This document shows, in pieces, positions 1 through 8,017 of a stretch of 20,357 nucleotides of DNA; position 1 is the first letter of the stretch; every line of letters begins with the position of its first letter. The notes under the pieces are model-generated. The model did not search any database, was not told where the DNA came from, and saw only the letters and a list, made by a program, of their open reading frames with translations. The DNA is taken from positions 1 through 20,357 of the forward strand of contig JAAEOP010001025.1 of assembly GCA_024223125.1 (NCBI GenBank), written 5' to 3'. The translations under genes were made by a program, and so were the position numbers. This stretch comes from Chloroflexota bacterium. Lineage in GTDB: Bacteria; Chloroflexota; Anaerolineae; Promineifilales; Promineifilaceae.

Positions 1-614
1 ATCACTTCATTCAGGAAAACGGCCGTTTCCTGGCTGGAAAAGCGTAATTCTGCCGCTCGAATCTCGGTCATCCGGTTGTTGGCTCGCAGTCGAGCTAAAG
101 GCAATGAAGGTTCCTCACGGGTAAGCAGTACCAGATGAAACGATGGCGGTGTGTTTGTGACCAATGTCTGCAAAACTTGCAGAATAAAACGATCCTGGAT
201 CACCTGAAAGTCATCCAAAATCAGTAGGAACTGGACATTTAATTCCAGCATATCGTTAATGAGTGTGGCGCTAATGATTTCGCTTGGAGGGAGTTGTCCT
301 GCTCGTAAAATCCCCTTAATCTCCCGACCCAGATTTTTATCTACTGTTTGCAGCGCTGCCACTAGATAGGTGAAAAAGCGCCCCGGATCATCATCTGATG
401 GATCCAATGAAAGCCAGGTAACCGGCGCTTCTAGCGTGTTCACCCATTCACTGATGCAGGATGTTTTGCCAAATCCAGCCGGAGCGGAGACGAGGGTGAG
501 TTTGCAGCCTTGCCGCAATCTCTGGTTGAGCCGTTTGATGAGATGGGGACGAGGAACAAAGTCGGGACGAGATGGTGGGATGTATAGTTTGGTTTGTAGG
601 AGCGTGTCAATCAC
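1..614 (-). CDS. MalT/LuxR-family STAND ATPase regulator, N-terminal part (runs off left edge)
   Basis: The reverse strand reads open from a GTG at 614 to the window edge (about 204 codons). It opens with the typical MalT-like start: a short DTLLQTKLYIPP segment, then RP-x-L-I-x-RL. A Walker A loop follows (SAPAGFGKTS, near residues 42-51), then WLSLDPSDDDPGRF, a Walker B stretch (FLLILDDFQ), and LVLLTREEPSLPLARLRA with a downstream LRF element. These mark the NTPase module of large LuxR/MalT-type signal-transduction ATPases, which normally add a TPR-like sensor and a C-terminal LuxR HTH; both would lie outside the window. The nearest upstream in-frame stop is the TAA at about 666-668 and no ATG lies between, so GTG is the likely start. 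I see no strong Shine-Dalgarno, so the start is less certain than the family. Confidence 0.85.
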   Translation of the reverse strand, partial: MIDTLLQTKLYIPPSRPDFVPRPHLIKRLNQRLRQGCKLTLVSAPAGFGKTSCISEWVNTLEAPVTWLSLDPSDDDPGRFFTYLVAALQTVDKNLGREIKGILRAGQLPPSEIISATLINDMLELNVQFLLILDDFQVIQDRFILQVLQTLVTNTPPSFHLVLLTREEPSLPLARLRANNRMTEIRAAELRFSSQETAVFLNEV

Positions 615-649
615 ATGGAGATTATAGAGGAAAGTGTGTGGGTGGGGAA

Positions 650-745
650 GATGCAGAGACGGCCGTTACCCCCTCCAAACGCGAACCCGATGTCCTGGCC
701 CTGGTCGCCGCAGGATTAACCAACACTGAAATGGGAGGGGAGTAG
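650..745 (+). pseudogene. Remnant of a LuxR-type helix-turn-helix
   Basis: In the + frame through 665, the translation TPSKREPDVLALVAAGLTN-TE is a recognisable piece of a LuxR/GerE HTH. The family pattern is LTxREREVLxLVAAGLSNxEIA. It breaks at a TAG at 743-745, just where helix 3 should begin. There is no upstream gene body on this strand, so this is a detached, decayed fragment. It lies head-to-head with the MalT-like gene at 1-614 and may come from a lost relative of such a regulator. Resemblance was judged by eye. Confidence 0.5.
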
Positions 746-841
746 GAAAACGGCCGTTACGCTTTCTACAGCCTCGACGATGACCACATTACCAATCTTT
801 CTCGCCTGGGTTTAGAGCATGTGCTTGTGCTGCCGGGGTAA
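746..841 (+). pseudogene. Remnant resembling the C-terminal end of an ArsR/SmtB-type regulator
   Basis: Directly after the TAG at 743-745 and in the same frame, the sequence reads ENGRYAFYSLDDDHITNLSRLGLEHV and stops at TAA 839-841. The pattern (basic-Gly-Arg, aromatic-Y-S-L-D-D-x-H-hydrophobic, then L-x-LGLEHV) is that of the beta-wing and last helix of winged-helix ArsR-family repressors. The first two thirds of such a protein are absent. The segment starts on a copy of the ACGGCCGT octamer (750-757). It is probably a decayed fragment, or two fragments fused by deletion. Confidence 0.4.
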
Positions 842-1131
842 ACAACAGAATACGTTGCCTTTGCTCATGTTGCTGCCTTTCGCTAAGATGCGATGGTTGT
901 ATCGTCAGCAGACCTCATTCAGCAGAGAAACGGAGATCAGACAATACTGGAGATTTTGTGGCACTAAAATGACGTAAAGTGAGTAGAAAAGAACAATGGA
1001 GGAGATATGAACAAAATCTTTCTAAACGTAAACGGCAGGAAGCAATGCGCCAGCCGATACCGCGCTTTGAACGCATCGGTTCCTTCACCATGAACCGCTT
1101 TGCTCACATCAGCGATATAGCTCTGGGACTG
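842..1131. other. Intergenic stretch without a supported gene
   Basis: Between the decayed regulator fragments and the stop codon of the glycosyltransferase I see no recognisable protein, tRNA or strong hairpin. A 28-codon frame (1007-1093) has a GGAGGAG only 2 nt upstream of its ATG, too close for normal initiation, and its product resembles nothing I know. The longer + frame from 979 continues into the antisense of the glycosyltransferase and is most likely a shadow. Confidence 0.5.
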
Positions 1132-3138
1132 TTATTTTTTGGAATCGTCCGTAACCTGCAATGGCAACACGGCCGTTTTATCATCCACAACCACCCCCCC
1201 ATCATCACATACCGGCAGCCGCCGCCCCGATTGCCGATCATAAATACCGACGATGGTTTCATAACGGCCGGGTACGGCCGTGTCTGGAATGTTGATTGGG
1301 TGAACTTGCAAAATAATGTCGCCCATCTGCCAATCCCAGGCTGGTGCATCCAAAGCATCCCGCTGTGCCCAGGGTTGTCCATTTTCGGCCAATACCTGAG
1401 TAAACATGACCACATCCGTCGTAAAGGCGGGCGGCACAAGGGGGCCAACTTTGATTGGATTCTGTACCTGCCACACAGTCAATAGTTCGGCTACGCCGCC
1501 TGGCTGCACCTCTGGGGCCAGCCAGTTAGCAGAGCGCAATGTTATCGCCCCGCAAAAATCGGTAACGGCCGGGGATGCCAGCCAGACAGCCGCTACCTCT
1601 GGCAACAATTCATAGTGTGTAAAGCTGGGATCGAGATCATCCGGCCGTAAATGGACTGTTTCTTGAGGTTGCAACAGCGGTGTAAAAGCGGCATGGGGCG
1701 GGGTGGAGGAGGGGATGATGACGGCCGTTTTTGCCCCATCTGGAATCAGCAACGCATAACGAGCGTCTACCCACCGCTCTTCTAGCTGCGATTCAGAAGA
1801 CAGCAGTAGATCAATAGAAGGATCATGGACTGGACCGGGGTAAACGGTGGACATGACAACGGCCGTTACCCCCTCTACCTGCTCCAAATAATCTATTGCC
1901 TCGACCAAATTACGTTGATAAGCGCCGCGTACTTCTGGCGATTGTCCCCAACGGATGAAGTAATCTCGTCCGGCCGTAATACCTGTTAGAAGCAGCCAGC
2001 CAGCTAAAATTATTGTTACCAACGGCCGTACATTATGAGAAGATCGCCGCTGAAAAGCGGCCGCACTAGCCCAGAACCCGATGGCAGGCAGCAAATAAAC
2101 CACCGGCAACGCAGCCAGATTGCGGGTTGTGTTGGCCGTCGGCCCCGTAATGAGGGAAGGGGCAATACCCACGCCAAACCATAATAGTAAAAAAGTATAA
2201 CGAGGCTGCCGCCAACGCCATAAAGAGATGATGATGCCGGTGAGGAAGAAGACGGCCGTTACACCTCTCAACACCGGTCGTCCCGGAATGTTATAGGCTA
2301 GAAATTGATCGCCATACCCCGGCCAGAAAAAAGCTAACATGGCTTTTAACCCATTTTGCAGAATGGGTAAAATATTTCCCGATTGTAAATCTTGCAACGG
2401 CCGGTCGAGCATATCCAATCGTGTCAGGGCATATGGATACTGTTGTAAATAGAGAAACATCGGCATTACCAAAACAGCGGCTAGTAACAGCCCGGCTAAA
2501 GTGGGCGGCCACATTTGCCGGAAAGTATGGCGATGCGCCAGCAGCAGGTAAATGAGAAAAAGAGGAAACAACAGCCAAGCCACCCGCGCCGCCAGATAAA
2601 TATGCAGGGTGATGGCGACACTACCGGCAAAGCCAACTACCGGCCAGAGCCATTGCTTGAGCGTCGGCCGTTCCCGTTTCCCCACCGCCATCATCTGCCA
2701 ATAAAACCAGACAGCGCCGATCATGAAAAGGGGCAGCATCCCGGCCCGCAGCGCCTGACGGCTGGAAGCTAGCGGCCAAAATGAGATGGTCATGAGGACG
2801 GCCGTCAACAAAGCCATCTGCCGTCCAAACAGCCGCTTTACCCAGGCAAACATAACCCCAATGGCGGCTACGCCAAAAAGTACATTTACCAGCCGTAGCG
2901 CAAACAGATTTTCGCCGAACAGAGCCATGCTGGCTGCGGCCGTATAACTGTAAAGCGGCTCACTGCCATAATTCAGAGGGAAATAGAAAAGAAGGATGCC
3001 GTCTAAAATGCCGATTGCTTCACGGCCGTGGTTGGCTTCATCATGCGTCAGCCCAGGCGGCAAATCTGCCAGTGCATAAAGTCGCAGCGCCAGTGCCAGC
3101 AGCAAAATCAAAATAATCGGCAAATGTCGTTTTAGCAT
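1132..3138 (-). CDS. Polytopic membrane glycosyltransferase (GT39/GT83, ArnT/PMT-like)
   Basis: This 668-residue protein has a basic N-terminus, a first membrane helix at about residues 5-20, and then the loop GLTHDEANHG with the Asp-Glu pair at residues 33-34. That acidic loop after helix 1 is the hallmark of GT-C enzymes of the Dol-P-Man:protein mannosyltransferase/ArnT class, which transfer sugars from polyprenyl-phosphate donors on the outer face of the membrane. About ten further hydrophobic segments follow up to residue 390 or so. A soluble domain of about 275 residues, probably extracytoplasmic, fills the rest. The frame stays open up to 3210. I chose the ATG at 3138 because a near-consensus promoter (3151-3179) lies inside that extension, so the longer start could not be translated from it. 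The gene carries eight ACGGCCGT octamers. The acceptor and sugar cannot be read from sequence. Confidence 0.82.
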   Translation of the reverse strand: MLKRHLPIILILLLALALRLYALADLPPGLTHDEANHGREAIGILDGILLFYFPLNYGSEPLYSYTAAASMALFGENLFALRLVNVLFGVAAIGVMFAWVKRLFGRQMALLTAVLMTISFWPLASSRQALRAGMLPLFMIGAVWFYWQMMAVGKRERPTLKQWLWPVVGFAGSVAITLHIYLAARVAWLLFPLFLIYLLLAHRHTFRQMWPPTLAGLLLAAVLVMPMFLYLQQYPYALTRLDMLDRPLQDLQSGNILPILQNGLKAMLAFFWPGYGDQFLAYNIPGRPVLRGVTAVFFLTGIIISLWRWRQPRYTFLLLWFGVGIAPSLITGPTANTTRNLAALPVVYLLPAIGFWASAAAFQRRSSHNVRPLVTIILAGWLLLTGITAGRDYFIRWGQSPEVRGAYQRNLVEAIDYLEQVEGVTAVVMSTVYPGPVHDPSIDLLLSSESQLEERWVDARYALLIPDGAKTAVIIPSSTPPHAAFTPLLQPQETVHLRPDDLDPSFTHYELLPEVAAVWLASPAVTDFCGAITLRSANWLAPEVQPGGVAELLTVWQVQNPIKVGPLVPPAFTTDVVMFTQVLAENGQPWAQRDALDAPAWDWQMGDIILQVHPINIPDTAVPGRYETIVGIYDRQSGRRLPVCDDGGVVVDDKTAVLPLQVTDDSKK

Positions 3139-3150
3139 AATAAGGCGGGC

Positions 3151-3179
3151 ATTATAGAATACCCATTCATGGGCGTCAA
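3151..3179 (-). promoter_or_regulatory. Sigma-70-type promoter of the glycosyltransferase gene
   Basis: On the reverse strand TTGACG (3174-3179) and TATAAT (3151-3156) are separated by exactly 17 bp. Transcription would start near 3144, leaving only about six untranslated nucleotides before the ATG at 3138. The spacer contains a palindrome, CCCAT-2 nt-ATGGG (3162-3173), that could be an operator or chance. Confidence 0.75.
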
Positions 3180-3217
3180 AAGCCGCGCCAACATTCGTTC
3201 TTTTACCCAAGATAGAG

Positions 3218-3223
3218 TATAAT
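3218..3223 (+). promoter_or_regulatory. Probable -10 element for gyrA
   Basis: A perfect TATAAT lies about 165 bp upstream of the gyrA start. The matching -35 (around 3194-3200) is poor. The element is divergent from the glycosyltransferase promoter. If used, it would place the downstream terminator-like hairpin inside the gyrA leader. Confidence 0.4.
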
Positions 3224-3258
3224 TTGTGGGGTTGTTACCCCTAAAAAACATATGATTT

Positions 3259-3284
3259 GCCACCCGCAAATGGTGGCCTTTTTT
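3259..3284 (+). terminator. Intrinsic terminator in the gyrA upstream region (possible attenuator)
   Basis: The stem GCCACC (3259-3264) pairs with GGTGGC (3272-3277) across a 7-nt loop and is followed by C and six T (3279-3284). This is a textbook intrinsic terminator on the + strand, yet no + strand gene precedes it. It sits about 30-55 nt after the start predicted from the -10 at 3218. A smaller hairpin, GGGGT-TGTT-ACCCC (3228-3241), precedes it. Confidence 0.6.
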
Positions 3285-3332
3285 ACTTAACGGGTATGTG
3301 TTCAAAATCAAAAATTAATAACGAATAATTTT

Positions 3333-3354
3333 TTGGAGAAAAGGATTTCTCCAA
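3333..3354 (+). promoter_or_regulatory. Leader hairpin upstream of the gyrA ribosome binding site
   Basis: TTGGAGAAA (3333-3341) and TTTCTCCAA (3346-3354) form a perfect 9-bp stem with a 4-nt loop. It is not followed by a T run, so it is not a terminator. It lies 20 nt before the gyrA Shine-Dalgarno GGAGG (3374-3378) and contains its own GGAG/CTCC pair, so alternative pairing with the ribosome binding site is conceivable. Whether it regulates anything is inference. Confidence 0.45.
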
Positions 3355-3385
3355 TCGTTAACTCCCCATTTTCGGAGGCTCCACT

Positions 3386-5935
3386 TTGGACAACGATAAT
3401 CTGAAAGATAATAACATCGGCGTTGTTAACCAGATTGATATAAATAATGAAATGCGTAATTCGTACCTGGATTACGCCATGAGTGTGATTGTAGCTCGCG
3501 CTTTGCCCGATGCCCGTGACGGCCTTAAACCGGTACATCGTCGCATCCTGTACGCCATGTGGGATATGGGTATTCGAGCCAACTCCTCCCATCGTAAAAG
3601 CGCTCGTATTGTTGGCGAGGTGTTGGGTAAATATCATCCGCACAGTGACGCGGCCGTGTATGACGCTATGGTCCGTATGGCCCAATATTTTTCCCTGCGC
3701 TACATGCTGGTCAATGGGCAGGGTAACTTTGGTAGTGTAGATGGGGACAGTGCGGCCGCTATGCGTTACACCGAAGCCAAATTAGCCCGCATCGCCCACG
3801 AACTACTAGAAGACATTGACAAAGATACTGTAGATTTTGGCCCCAACTTTGATGACAGTCTAACCGAACCCCAACTGCTGCCAGCCCGGCTGCCCAACTT
3901 ACTGCTCAACGGTTCTTCCGGTATCGCTGTGGGCATGGCTACCAATATTCCCCCCCACAACCTGTCTGAACTGTGTGACGCCATCACCTACCTCATTGAC
4001 AATCACGACCAGGTTGATGATGTGACGTTGGATGATCTGATGCAGTTTGTGAAAGGCCCTGATTTTCCTACGGGGGGTATTGCTGTGGGAACTGATGGTA
4101 TTCGTAATGCGTATGCCACCGGCCGGGGCAAAGTTGTCATTCGTGCCAAAGCAGAAATTGAAGATCTGCCTCGCAATCCCAACCGCCAGCGTATTAACAT
4201 CACTGAAATCCCCTTCCAGGTTAACAAAGCGATGCTCATTGAGCGTATGGCCGAACTGGTAAATAAAGGCATCCTTAACGATATTTCTGATATTCGAGAT
4301 GAATCTGACAAACGGGGCATCTCCATCATCATCGAGCTAAAACGGCACACGCAGCCCATGAAGGCGCTGAATCAGCTTTTTAAGCACACGGCTTTGCAAA
4401 CGACCTTTGGCGTACAAATGCTGGCTCTGGTAGACAAACAACCACGCCTGCTTTCGCTAAAACGGGCGCTACAAATTCATATTGAACATCGTGTCGAGAT
4501 TATTACCCGACGCACCCAATTTGAATTGGACAAAGCCCTCAAACGGCAGCATATTTTGGAAGGACTGCTCATTGCTTTGGAGCATCTGGATGATGTCATT
4601 GAAACGATTCGCCGTTCACCTGATGCTGACACGGCCCGCACCCAGCTCAAGGAACGGTTTGGCTTATCTGAAGCTCAGGCCACCGCTATTTTAGATTTAC
4701 AGCTGCGCCGGTTGGCAGCATTAGAGCGTCAGAAGATTGAGAATGAATACAAAGAAATCACAGCCCATATCACATATCTCCAGGGCTTGCTGGCCGACAA
4801 ATATGAAATTCTGGCCCTGATTAAGGAAGATATTGCAGCCATAAAAGAAAAATATGGGGATGAACGCTGCACAGAAATTGCTTTTGGTCTGGATGCAGAC
4901 ATCAACATGGAAGATATTATTCCTGATGAGGATGTTTTCATTTCTATTACCCGGCGCGGTTATGTTAAGCGGACACCGGTTTCTGCCTATCGTAAGCAGC
5001 AGCGAGGGGGTAAGGGTCTCATTGGCATGAGTACACGCGGTGAAGACCAACTGGAGCATCTTTTTGCGGCTGGATCGCATAACACCATTTTGTTTTTCTC
5101 TGATCAGGGTAAGGTTTATTCTATTAAAGCGTATGACATTCCGGAACTGGACCGCACGGCCAAAGGGAGTTCGGTGATGAATGTGCTGCCGCTGATGCCT
5201 GATGAGAAGATTTCGGCCGCTTTGCCTGTCCACAATTTTGATGACGCCGAATATTTGATCATGATCACCTGTAAGGGGAAGATTAAACGGGTTGAGGTGA
5301 ATGTGTTTGCCAATGTGCGTCCCAGCGGGTTAATTGCCATTAATCTGGCCGAGGATGATCGCCTGAGCTGGGTAAAGTTGACGGAAGGCGAGCAGGATTT
5401 GATTCTGGTCAGTGAACAGGGACGGGGCATTCGTTTTAGTGAGGAAGATGTACGGCCGATGGGGCGCAATGCGGCTGGCGTCAATGCGATGAAGTTGGAT
5501 GCTTGGGATAATCTGGCCGGGGCAGATGTGGTATCGCATGGTGATGATATTTTAGTTATTACAGAAATGGGGTATGGTAAACGCACGGCCGTAGAAGAAT
5601 ATCGCCAACAAAATAGATATGGTCAGGGTGTACGGGCAATGGTTTTGTCGCCGCAGCGAACCGGTAAAATTGTCAGCGCTCGCGTGGTCACGTCCGGCGA
5701 TGAAGTTACCTGTATTTCCGCTCAGGGTATTATTCTCCGCACCTCCGTAGACCATGTTTCCCAACAGAGCCGCCATACGCAAGGCGTCCGGGTCATGGAA
5801 CTGCGCCAGGGTGACAGCGTTGCCTCCGTTGCTGTCGTCCGTGAAGGTCGTTTGTCACAGGTCAACAGTGAAGATGAATTGGAAGTTGATGAAGCTGGGT
5901 CGCCGGAAACGGCCGTAGCTTCCCCAACCTCCTGA
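3386..5935 (+). CDS. gyrA: DNA gyrase subunit A
   Basis: This is the 849-residue breakage-reunion subunit of DNA gyrase, which with GyrB introduces negative supercoils using ATP. The start is TTG at 3386 with GGAGG 7 nt upstream; the first ATG would cut into the conserved N-terminus. Residues 26-56 carry the canonical [21 protein letters not shown] segment. The catalytic tyrosine is Tyr128 in AAMRYTE. The coiled-coil tower spans about 360-500 and the C-terminal beta-pinwheel follows. The GyrA box (QQRGGKG, 538-544) separates it from ParC, which lacks the box. The quinolone pocket reads [10 protein letters not shown] (84-93): Ser replaces the usual Gly (E. coli 81) and Ala sits at E. coli position 83. 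The acidic tail contains an ETAV encoded by an ACGGCCGT octamer. Confidence 0.97.
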   Translation: MDNDNLKDNNIGVVNQIDINNEMRNSYLDYAMSVIVARALPDARDGLKPVHRRILYAMWDMGIRANSSHRKSARIVGEVLGKYHPHSDAAVYDAMVRMAQYFSLRYMLVNGQGNFGSVDGDSAAAMRYTEAKLARIAHELLEDIDKDTVDFGPNFDDSLTEPQLLPARLPNLLLNGSSGIAVGMATNIPPHNLSELCDAITYLIDNHDQVDDVTLDDLMQFVKGPDFPTGGIAVGTDGIRNAYATGRGKVVIRAKAEIEDLPRNPNRQRINITEIPFQVNKAMLIERMAELVNKGILNDISDIRDESDKRGISIIIELKRHTQPMKALNQLFKHTALQTTFGVQMLALVDKQPRLLSLKRALQIHIEHRVEIITRRTQFELDKALKRQHILEGLLIALEHLDDVIETIRRSPDADTARTQLKERFGLSEAQATAILDLQLRRLAALERQKIENEYKEITAHITYLQGLLADKYEILALIKEDIAAIKEKYGDERCTEIAFGLDADINMEDIIPDEDVFISITRRGYVKRTPVSAYRKQQRGGKGLIGMSTRGEDQLEHLFAAGSHNTILFFSDQGKVYSIKAYDIPELDRTAKGSSVMNVLPLMPDEKISAALPVHNFDDAEYLIMITCKGKIKRVEVNVFANVRPSGLIAINLAEDDRLSWVKLTEGEQDLILVSEQGRGIRFSEEDVRPMGRNAAGVNAMKLDAWDNLAGADVVSHGDDILVITEMGYGKRTAVEEYRQQNRYGQGVRAMVLSPQRTGKIVSARVVTSGDEVTCISAQGIILRTSVDHVSQQSRHTQGVRVMELRQGDSVASVAVVREGRLSQVNSEDELEVDEAGSPETAVASPTS

Positions 5936-5944
5936 TAGATCAAT

Positions 5945-5973
5945 AAAGGGACAGTCGCCGCGACTGTCCCTTT
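5945..5973 (+). terminator. Terminator after gyrA
   Basis: AAAGGGACAGTCG (5945-5957) pairs perfectly with CGACTGTCCCTTT (5961-5973) around a 3-nt loop, 9 nt after the gyrA stop codon. The A-rich 5' side and T-rich 3' side fit an intrinsic terminator, although the T run is only three long. Confidence 0.8.
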
Positions 5974-6024
5974 CATCTCCCGTTTCCTGTTATGGCTAGA
6001 CACTATACTTTGTCAGGTACAGTT

Positions 6025-6033
6025 TGTTATAAT
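6025..6033 (+). promoter_or_regulatory. Extended -10 promoter of the AAA+ ATPase gene
   Basis: TGTTATAAT is a complete extended -10 element (TGn plus TATAAT at 6028-6033). No good -35 lies at the right distance, as is usual for extended -10 promoters. An inverted repeat GTAACT-4 nt-AGTTAC (6047-6062) sits just past the predicted start and could be an operator or a 5' stem. The start codon is about 65 nt further on. Confidence 0.55.
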
Positions 6034-6105
6034 AAAAAATCTGTAAGTAACTTTGTAGTTACAAAACTTGTCAAGAAGTAAGTGTAACAACACAGGTGGG
6101 AAAGA

Positions 6106-7446
6106 ATGAGTACAGCCCGATTAAAAAAACTTATAGCCCCAATATTAGAAATAGAAGATTTAGGCGTTCCGCAGGCCATTATTGAAGACATGATCTTTCG
6201 CCTTCTCTTCAACGAAGGGGATGTCAACATTGCTCGTTTCACCCAGGTTATGGGTATCCATGCCCGCGTTATTGATAACCTGCTTAGCCGCATGAAGCAG
6301 GAACATATGGTTGAAGTTACCAAAGCTGGCTCATTAGGTAGTTTGAGTTTTACTTATGGCCTGACAGAAAAAGGAACCAAACGGGCCAGAGATGCCTTTG
6401 ATCGCAGCCAGTATGTCGGCCGTGTTCCCGTTTCTATTGATAGTTACAACAAAGCTATTCTGCTACAAACACAAAAAAGGCAGCGTGTTACACCCCAACA
6501 AATTAAACAATCTCTAAGTCACTTGATCTTGCCAGAAAACTTTCACCGCCGTATTGGCCCGGCCGTTAATGCTGGCTCCTCTGTCTTCCTATATGGTCCG
6601 CCTGGAAATGGTAAGACAACGGTTGCTGAAGCTATTGCTAAACTCCTCGGTCAGGAATCGGCTATTATTCTGCCAGACGCCGTTACTGCCGGCGGCCAGA
6701 TCATTCGTGTCTTTGATCCGCTGGTTCATATCCCCATCAAAGAGGAAGACCTGGCTTTCCATACCAGCATCTTGCAACCAGATACCGATAAGTTTCGCAT
6801 GGATAATCGTTGGCGGTTTTTCCAGCGTCCGGCCGTTATGGTTGGTGGTGAATTGAAGATGGATTCATTGGATTTGCGTTATGAACCGATTGCTAGAGTT
6901 TATGAAGCACCGTTACAGTTCAAAGCGAATGGGGGTATGTTTCTGATAGATGATTTCGGACGTCAACAAATCAGCCCCCAGGAACTACTTAACCGCTGGA
7001 TTGTCCCTTTAGAAAGCGAAATAGATTTCTTGCGGCTGCAATCTGGCCAGACATTAGAAGTGCCTTTCAAGCAGCTCATCGTCTTCTCTACCAACCTTGA
7101 TCCTAATCAATTGGTTGATGGCGCTTTCCTGCGCCGAATACAGATGAAAGTGGAAGTTGCCGGCCCTGATGAAAAGCTGTTTTATCAAATATTCCTGGCC
7201 GTTTGCAAAGGCTACAACGTCCCCTTTGACAAAAAAGGGTTTGTCCATTTGCTACAAACACATTATCGGACAACCAGCCGGGTAATGCAGGCTGTTCATC
7301 CCCGTGATGTTGTTAAAACCGTTATTGCTATTTGTGATTATGAAGGCATTCAGGTGCAGCTATCTCCCGAACTGATTGATGAAGCGTGTGCCAGCTACTT
7401 TGTCGAGGGAGATATGGCCGCAACCCTGGCTGACATACCAGCCTAA
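6106..7446 (+). CDS. AAA+ ATPase with an N-terminal winged-helix-like domain
   Basis: This protein has 446 residues. Residues 1-105 look like a winged-helix module (helices around 22-70, then a LTEKG wing). Next comes an AAA+ core with Walker A GPPGNGKTT (164-172), Walker B GGMFLIDDFG (276-285), a sensor-1 strand IVFSTN (325-330) and an RR pair (343-344) where an arginine finger would lie. A helical lid (about 370-446) contains the HPRDVV segment. The core resembles MoxR/RuvB-type remodelling ATPases, but I cannot name its substrate. The ATG is preceded by AGGTGGG at suitable spacing. The gene appears monocistronic, with its own promoter and a convergent hairpin behind it. It has no ACGGCCGT octamer, unlike most neighbours. 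Confidence 0.8.
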   Translation: MSTARLKKLIAPILEIEDLGVPQAIIEDMIFRLLFNEGDVNIARFTQVMGIHARVIDNLLSRMKQEHMVEVTKAGSLGSLSFTYGLTEKGTKRARDAFDRSQYVGRVPVSIDSYNKAILLQTQKRQRVTPQQIKQSLSHLILPENFHRRIGPAVNAGSSVFLYGPPGNGKTTVAEAIAKLLGQESAIILPDAVTAGGQIIRVFDPLVHIPIKEEDLAFHTSILQPDTDKFRMDNRWRFFQRPAVMVGGELKMDSLDLRYEPIARVYEAPLQFKANGGMFLIDDFGRQQISPQELLNRWIVPLESEIDFLRLQSGQTLEVPFKQLIVFSTNLDPNQLVDGAFLRRIQMKVEVAGPDEKLFYQIFLAVCKGYNVPFDKKGFVHLLQTHYRTTSRVMQAVHPRDVVKTVIAICDYEGIQVQLSPELIDEACASYFVEGDMAATLADIPA

Positions 7447-7453
7447 TCGAGTG

Positions 7454-7499
7454 ATCAGGTGTTTAGGTGTCAGGTGTAGTACCTGAACACCTGACACTT
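7454..7499. repeat. Intergenic repeat/hairpin between convergent genes
   Basis: Three near-tandem AGGTGT words (7458-7477) are followed by inverted copies. Together they form a perfect 11-bp stem, GTGTCAGGTGT (7467-7477) with ACACCTGACAC (7487-7497), and a 9-nt loop. It lies between the stops of two convergent genes and could end transcription from both sides, but there is no U tract on either strand. The word structure looks like a mobile or slippage-derived intergenic repeat. Confidence 0.65.
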
Positions 7500-7516
7500 A
7501 AATACATAAAAACTTG

Positions 7517-7783
7517 TTAATCTTGTGTAATGAACAGCCAGCTTTCCAACTCCCCTTCCTCTTCATGATGTTCCACATATTTAATCTGCATACGGAGCTG
7601 ATCAATAATTGTCAGAATATCAATAAGTGAGCGTCGGGCTGCTTTGGCTGGGTGATGTTCCAATTCCTTTACGGCCGTTTTGAACTCATCTTTGGCACGG
7701 CCGTCTGGCCCCACCACATCAATACGCCAACTGTTCCCGGATGTCATCTTACGTGGTTTACTTTCAATAACTAAACTGCCCAT
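7517..7783 (-). CDS. Hypothetical protein, 88 residues
   Basis: A small soluble protein I do not recognise. The ATG at 7783 has GGAGG (7789-7793) 5 nt upstream, which makes the gene credible. Residues 15-35 (SWRIDVVGPDGRAKDEFKTA) look like a short beta-hairpin. Residues 45-70 form a predicted amphipathic helix (RRSLIDILTIIDQLRMQIKYVEH), followed by an acidic stretch and a final WLFITQD. There is no signal peptide or membrane segment. Two ACGGCCGT octamers lie 18 bp apart inside the gene (7671 and 7697). It is convergent with the ATPase gene and divergent from the secreted PLD gene, so no operon suggests a role. Confidence 0.7.
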   Translation of the reverse strand: MGSLVIESKPRKMTSGNSWRIDVVGPDGRAKDEFKTAVKELEHHPAKAARRSLIDILTIIDQLRMQIKYVEHHEEEGELESWLFITQD

Positions 7784-7921
7784 GCTAACCTCCTAAGTGT
7801 ATGATACCCTCCGTTATACCAACAAGTGCTTTCCGCCGCTAGAATTCCTCTAAAAAAAGTGCTTAAGAGAGGGTCTACCTTTCCAAAAAGGTGGTCCTCC
7901 ACATAAAAATAGTTTGATCAT

Positions 7922-7950
7922 TTGTTGATTTAGTCAGTTACAGGTATAAC
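7922..7950 (+). promoter_or_regulatory. Promoter of the PLD/lamin-tail gene
   Basis: TTGTTG (7922-7927) and TATAAC (7945-7950) are 17 bp apart, each one or two bases off consensus. Transcription would begin near 7957, about 60 nt before the ATG at 8018. Confidence 0.55.
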
Positions 7951-8017
7951 CTTTTATCCAGATTCGATGTGTGTATCAATAAGGCTGTGTAACAATCAAA
8001 TTTGGGAGGATGTCCAT

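Noticed and set aside
1007..1093. 28-codon frame after a GGAGGAG
   Set aside because: The Shine-Dalgarno is only 2 nt from the ATG and the peptide shows no known feature.
979..1485. 168-codon + strand frame overlapping the glycosyltransferase 3' end
   Set aside because: Most of it is antisense to the well-supported membrane protein, it has no recognisable domain and no convincing ribosome site.
3139..3210. Longer N-terminus of the glycosyltransferase (start at 3210)
   Set aside because: The promoter lies inside this extension and the hydrophobic start fits the ATG at 3138.
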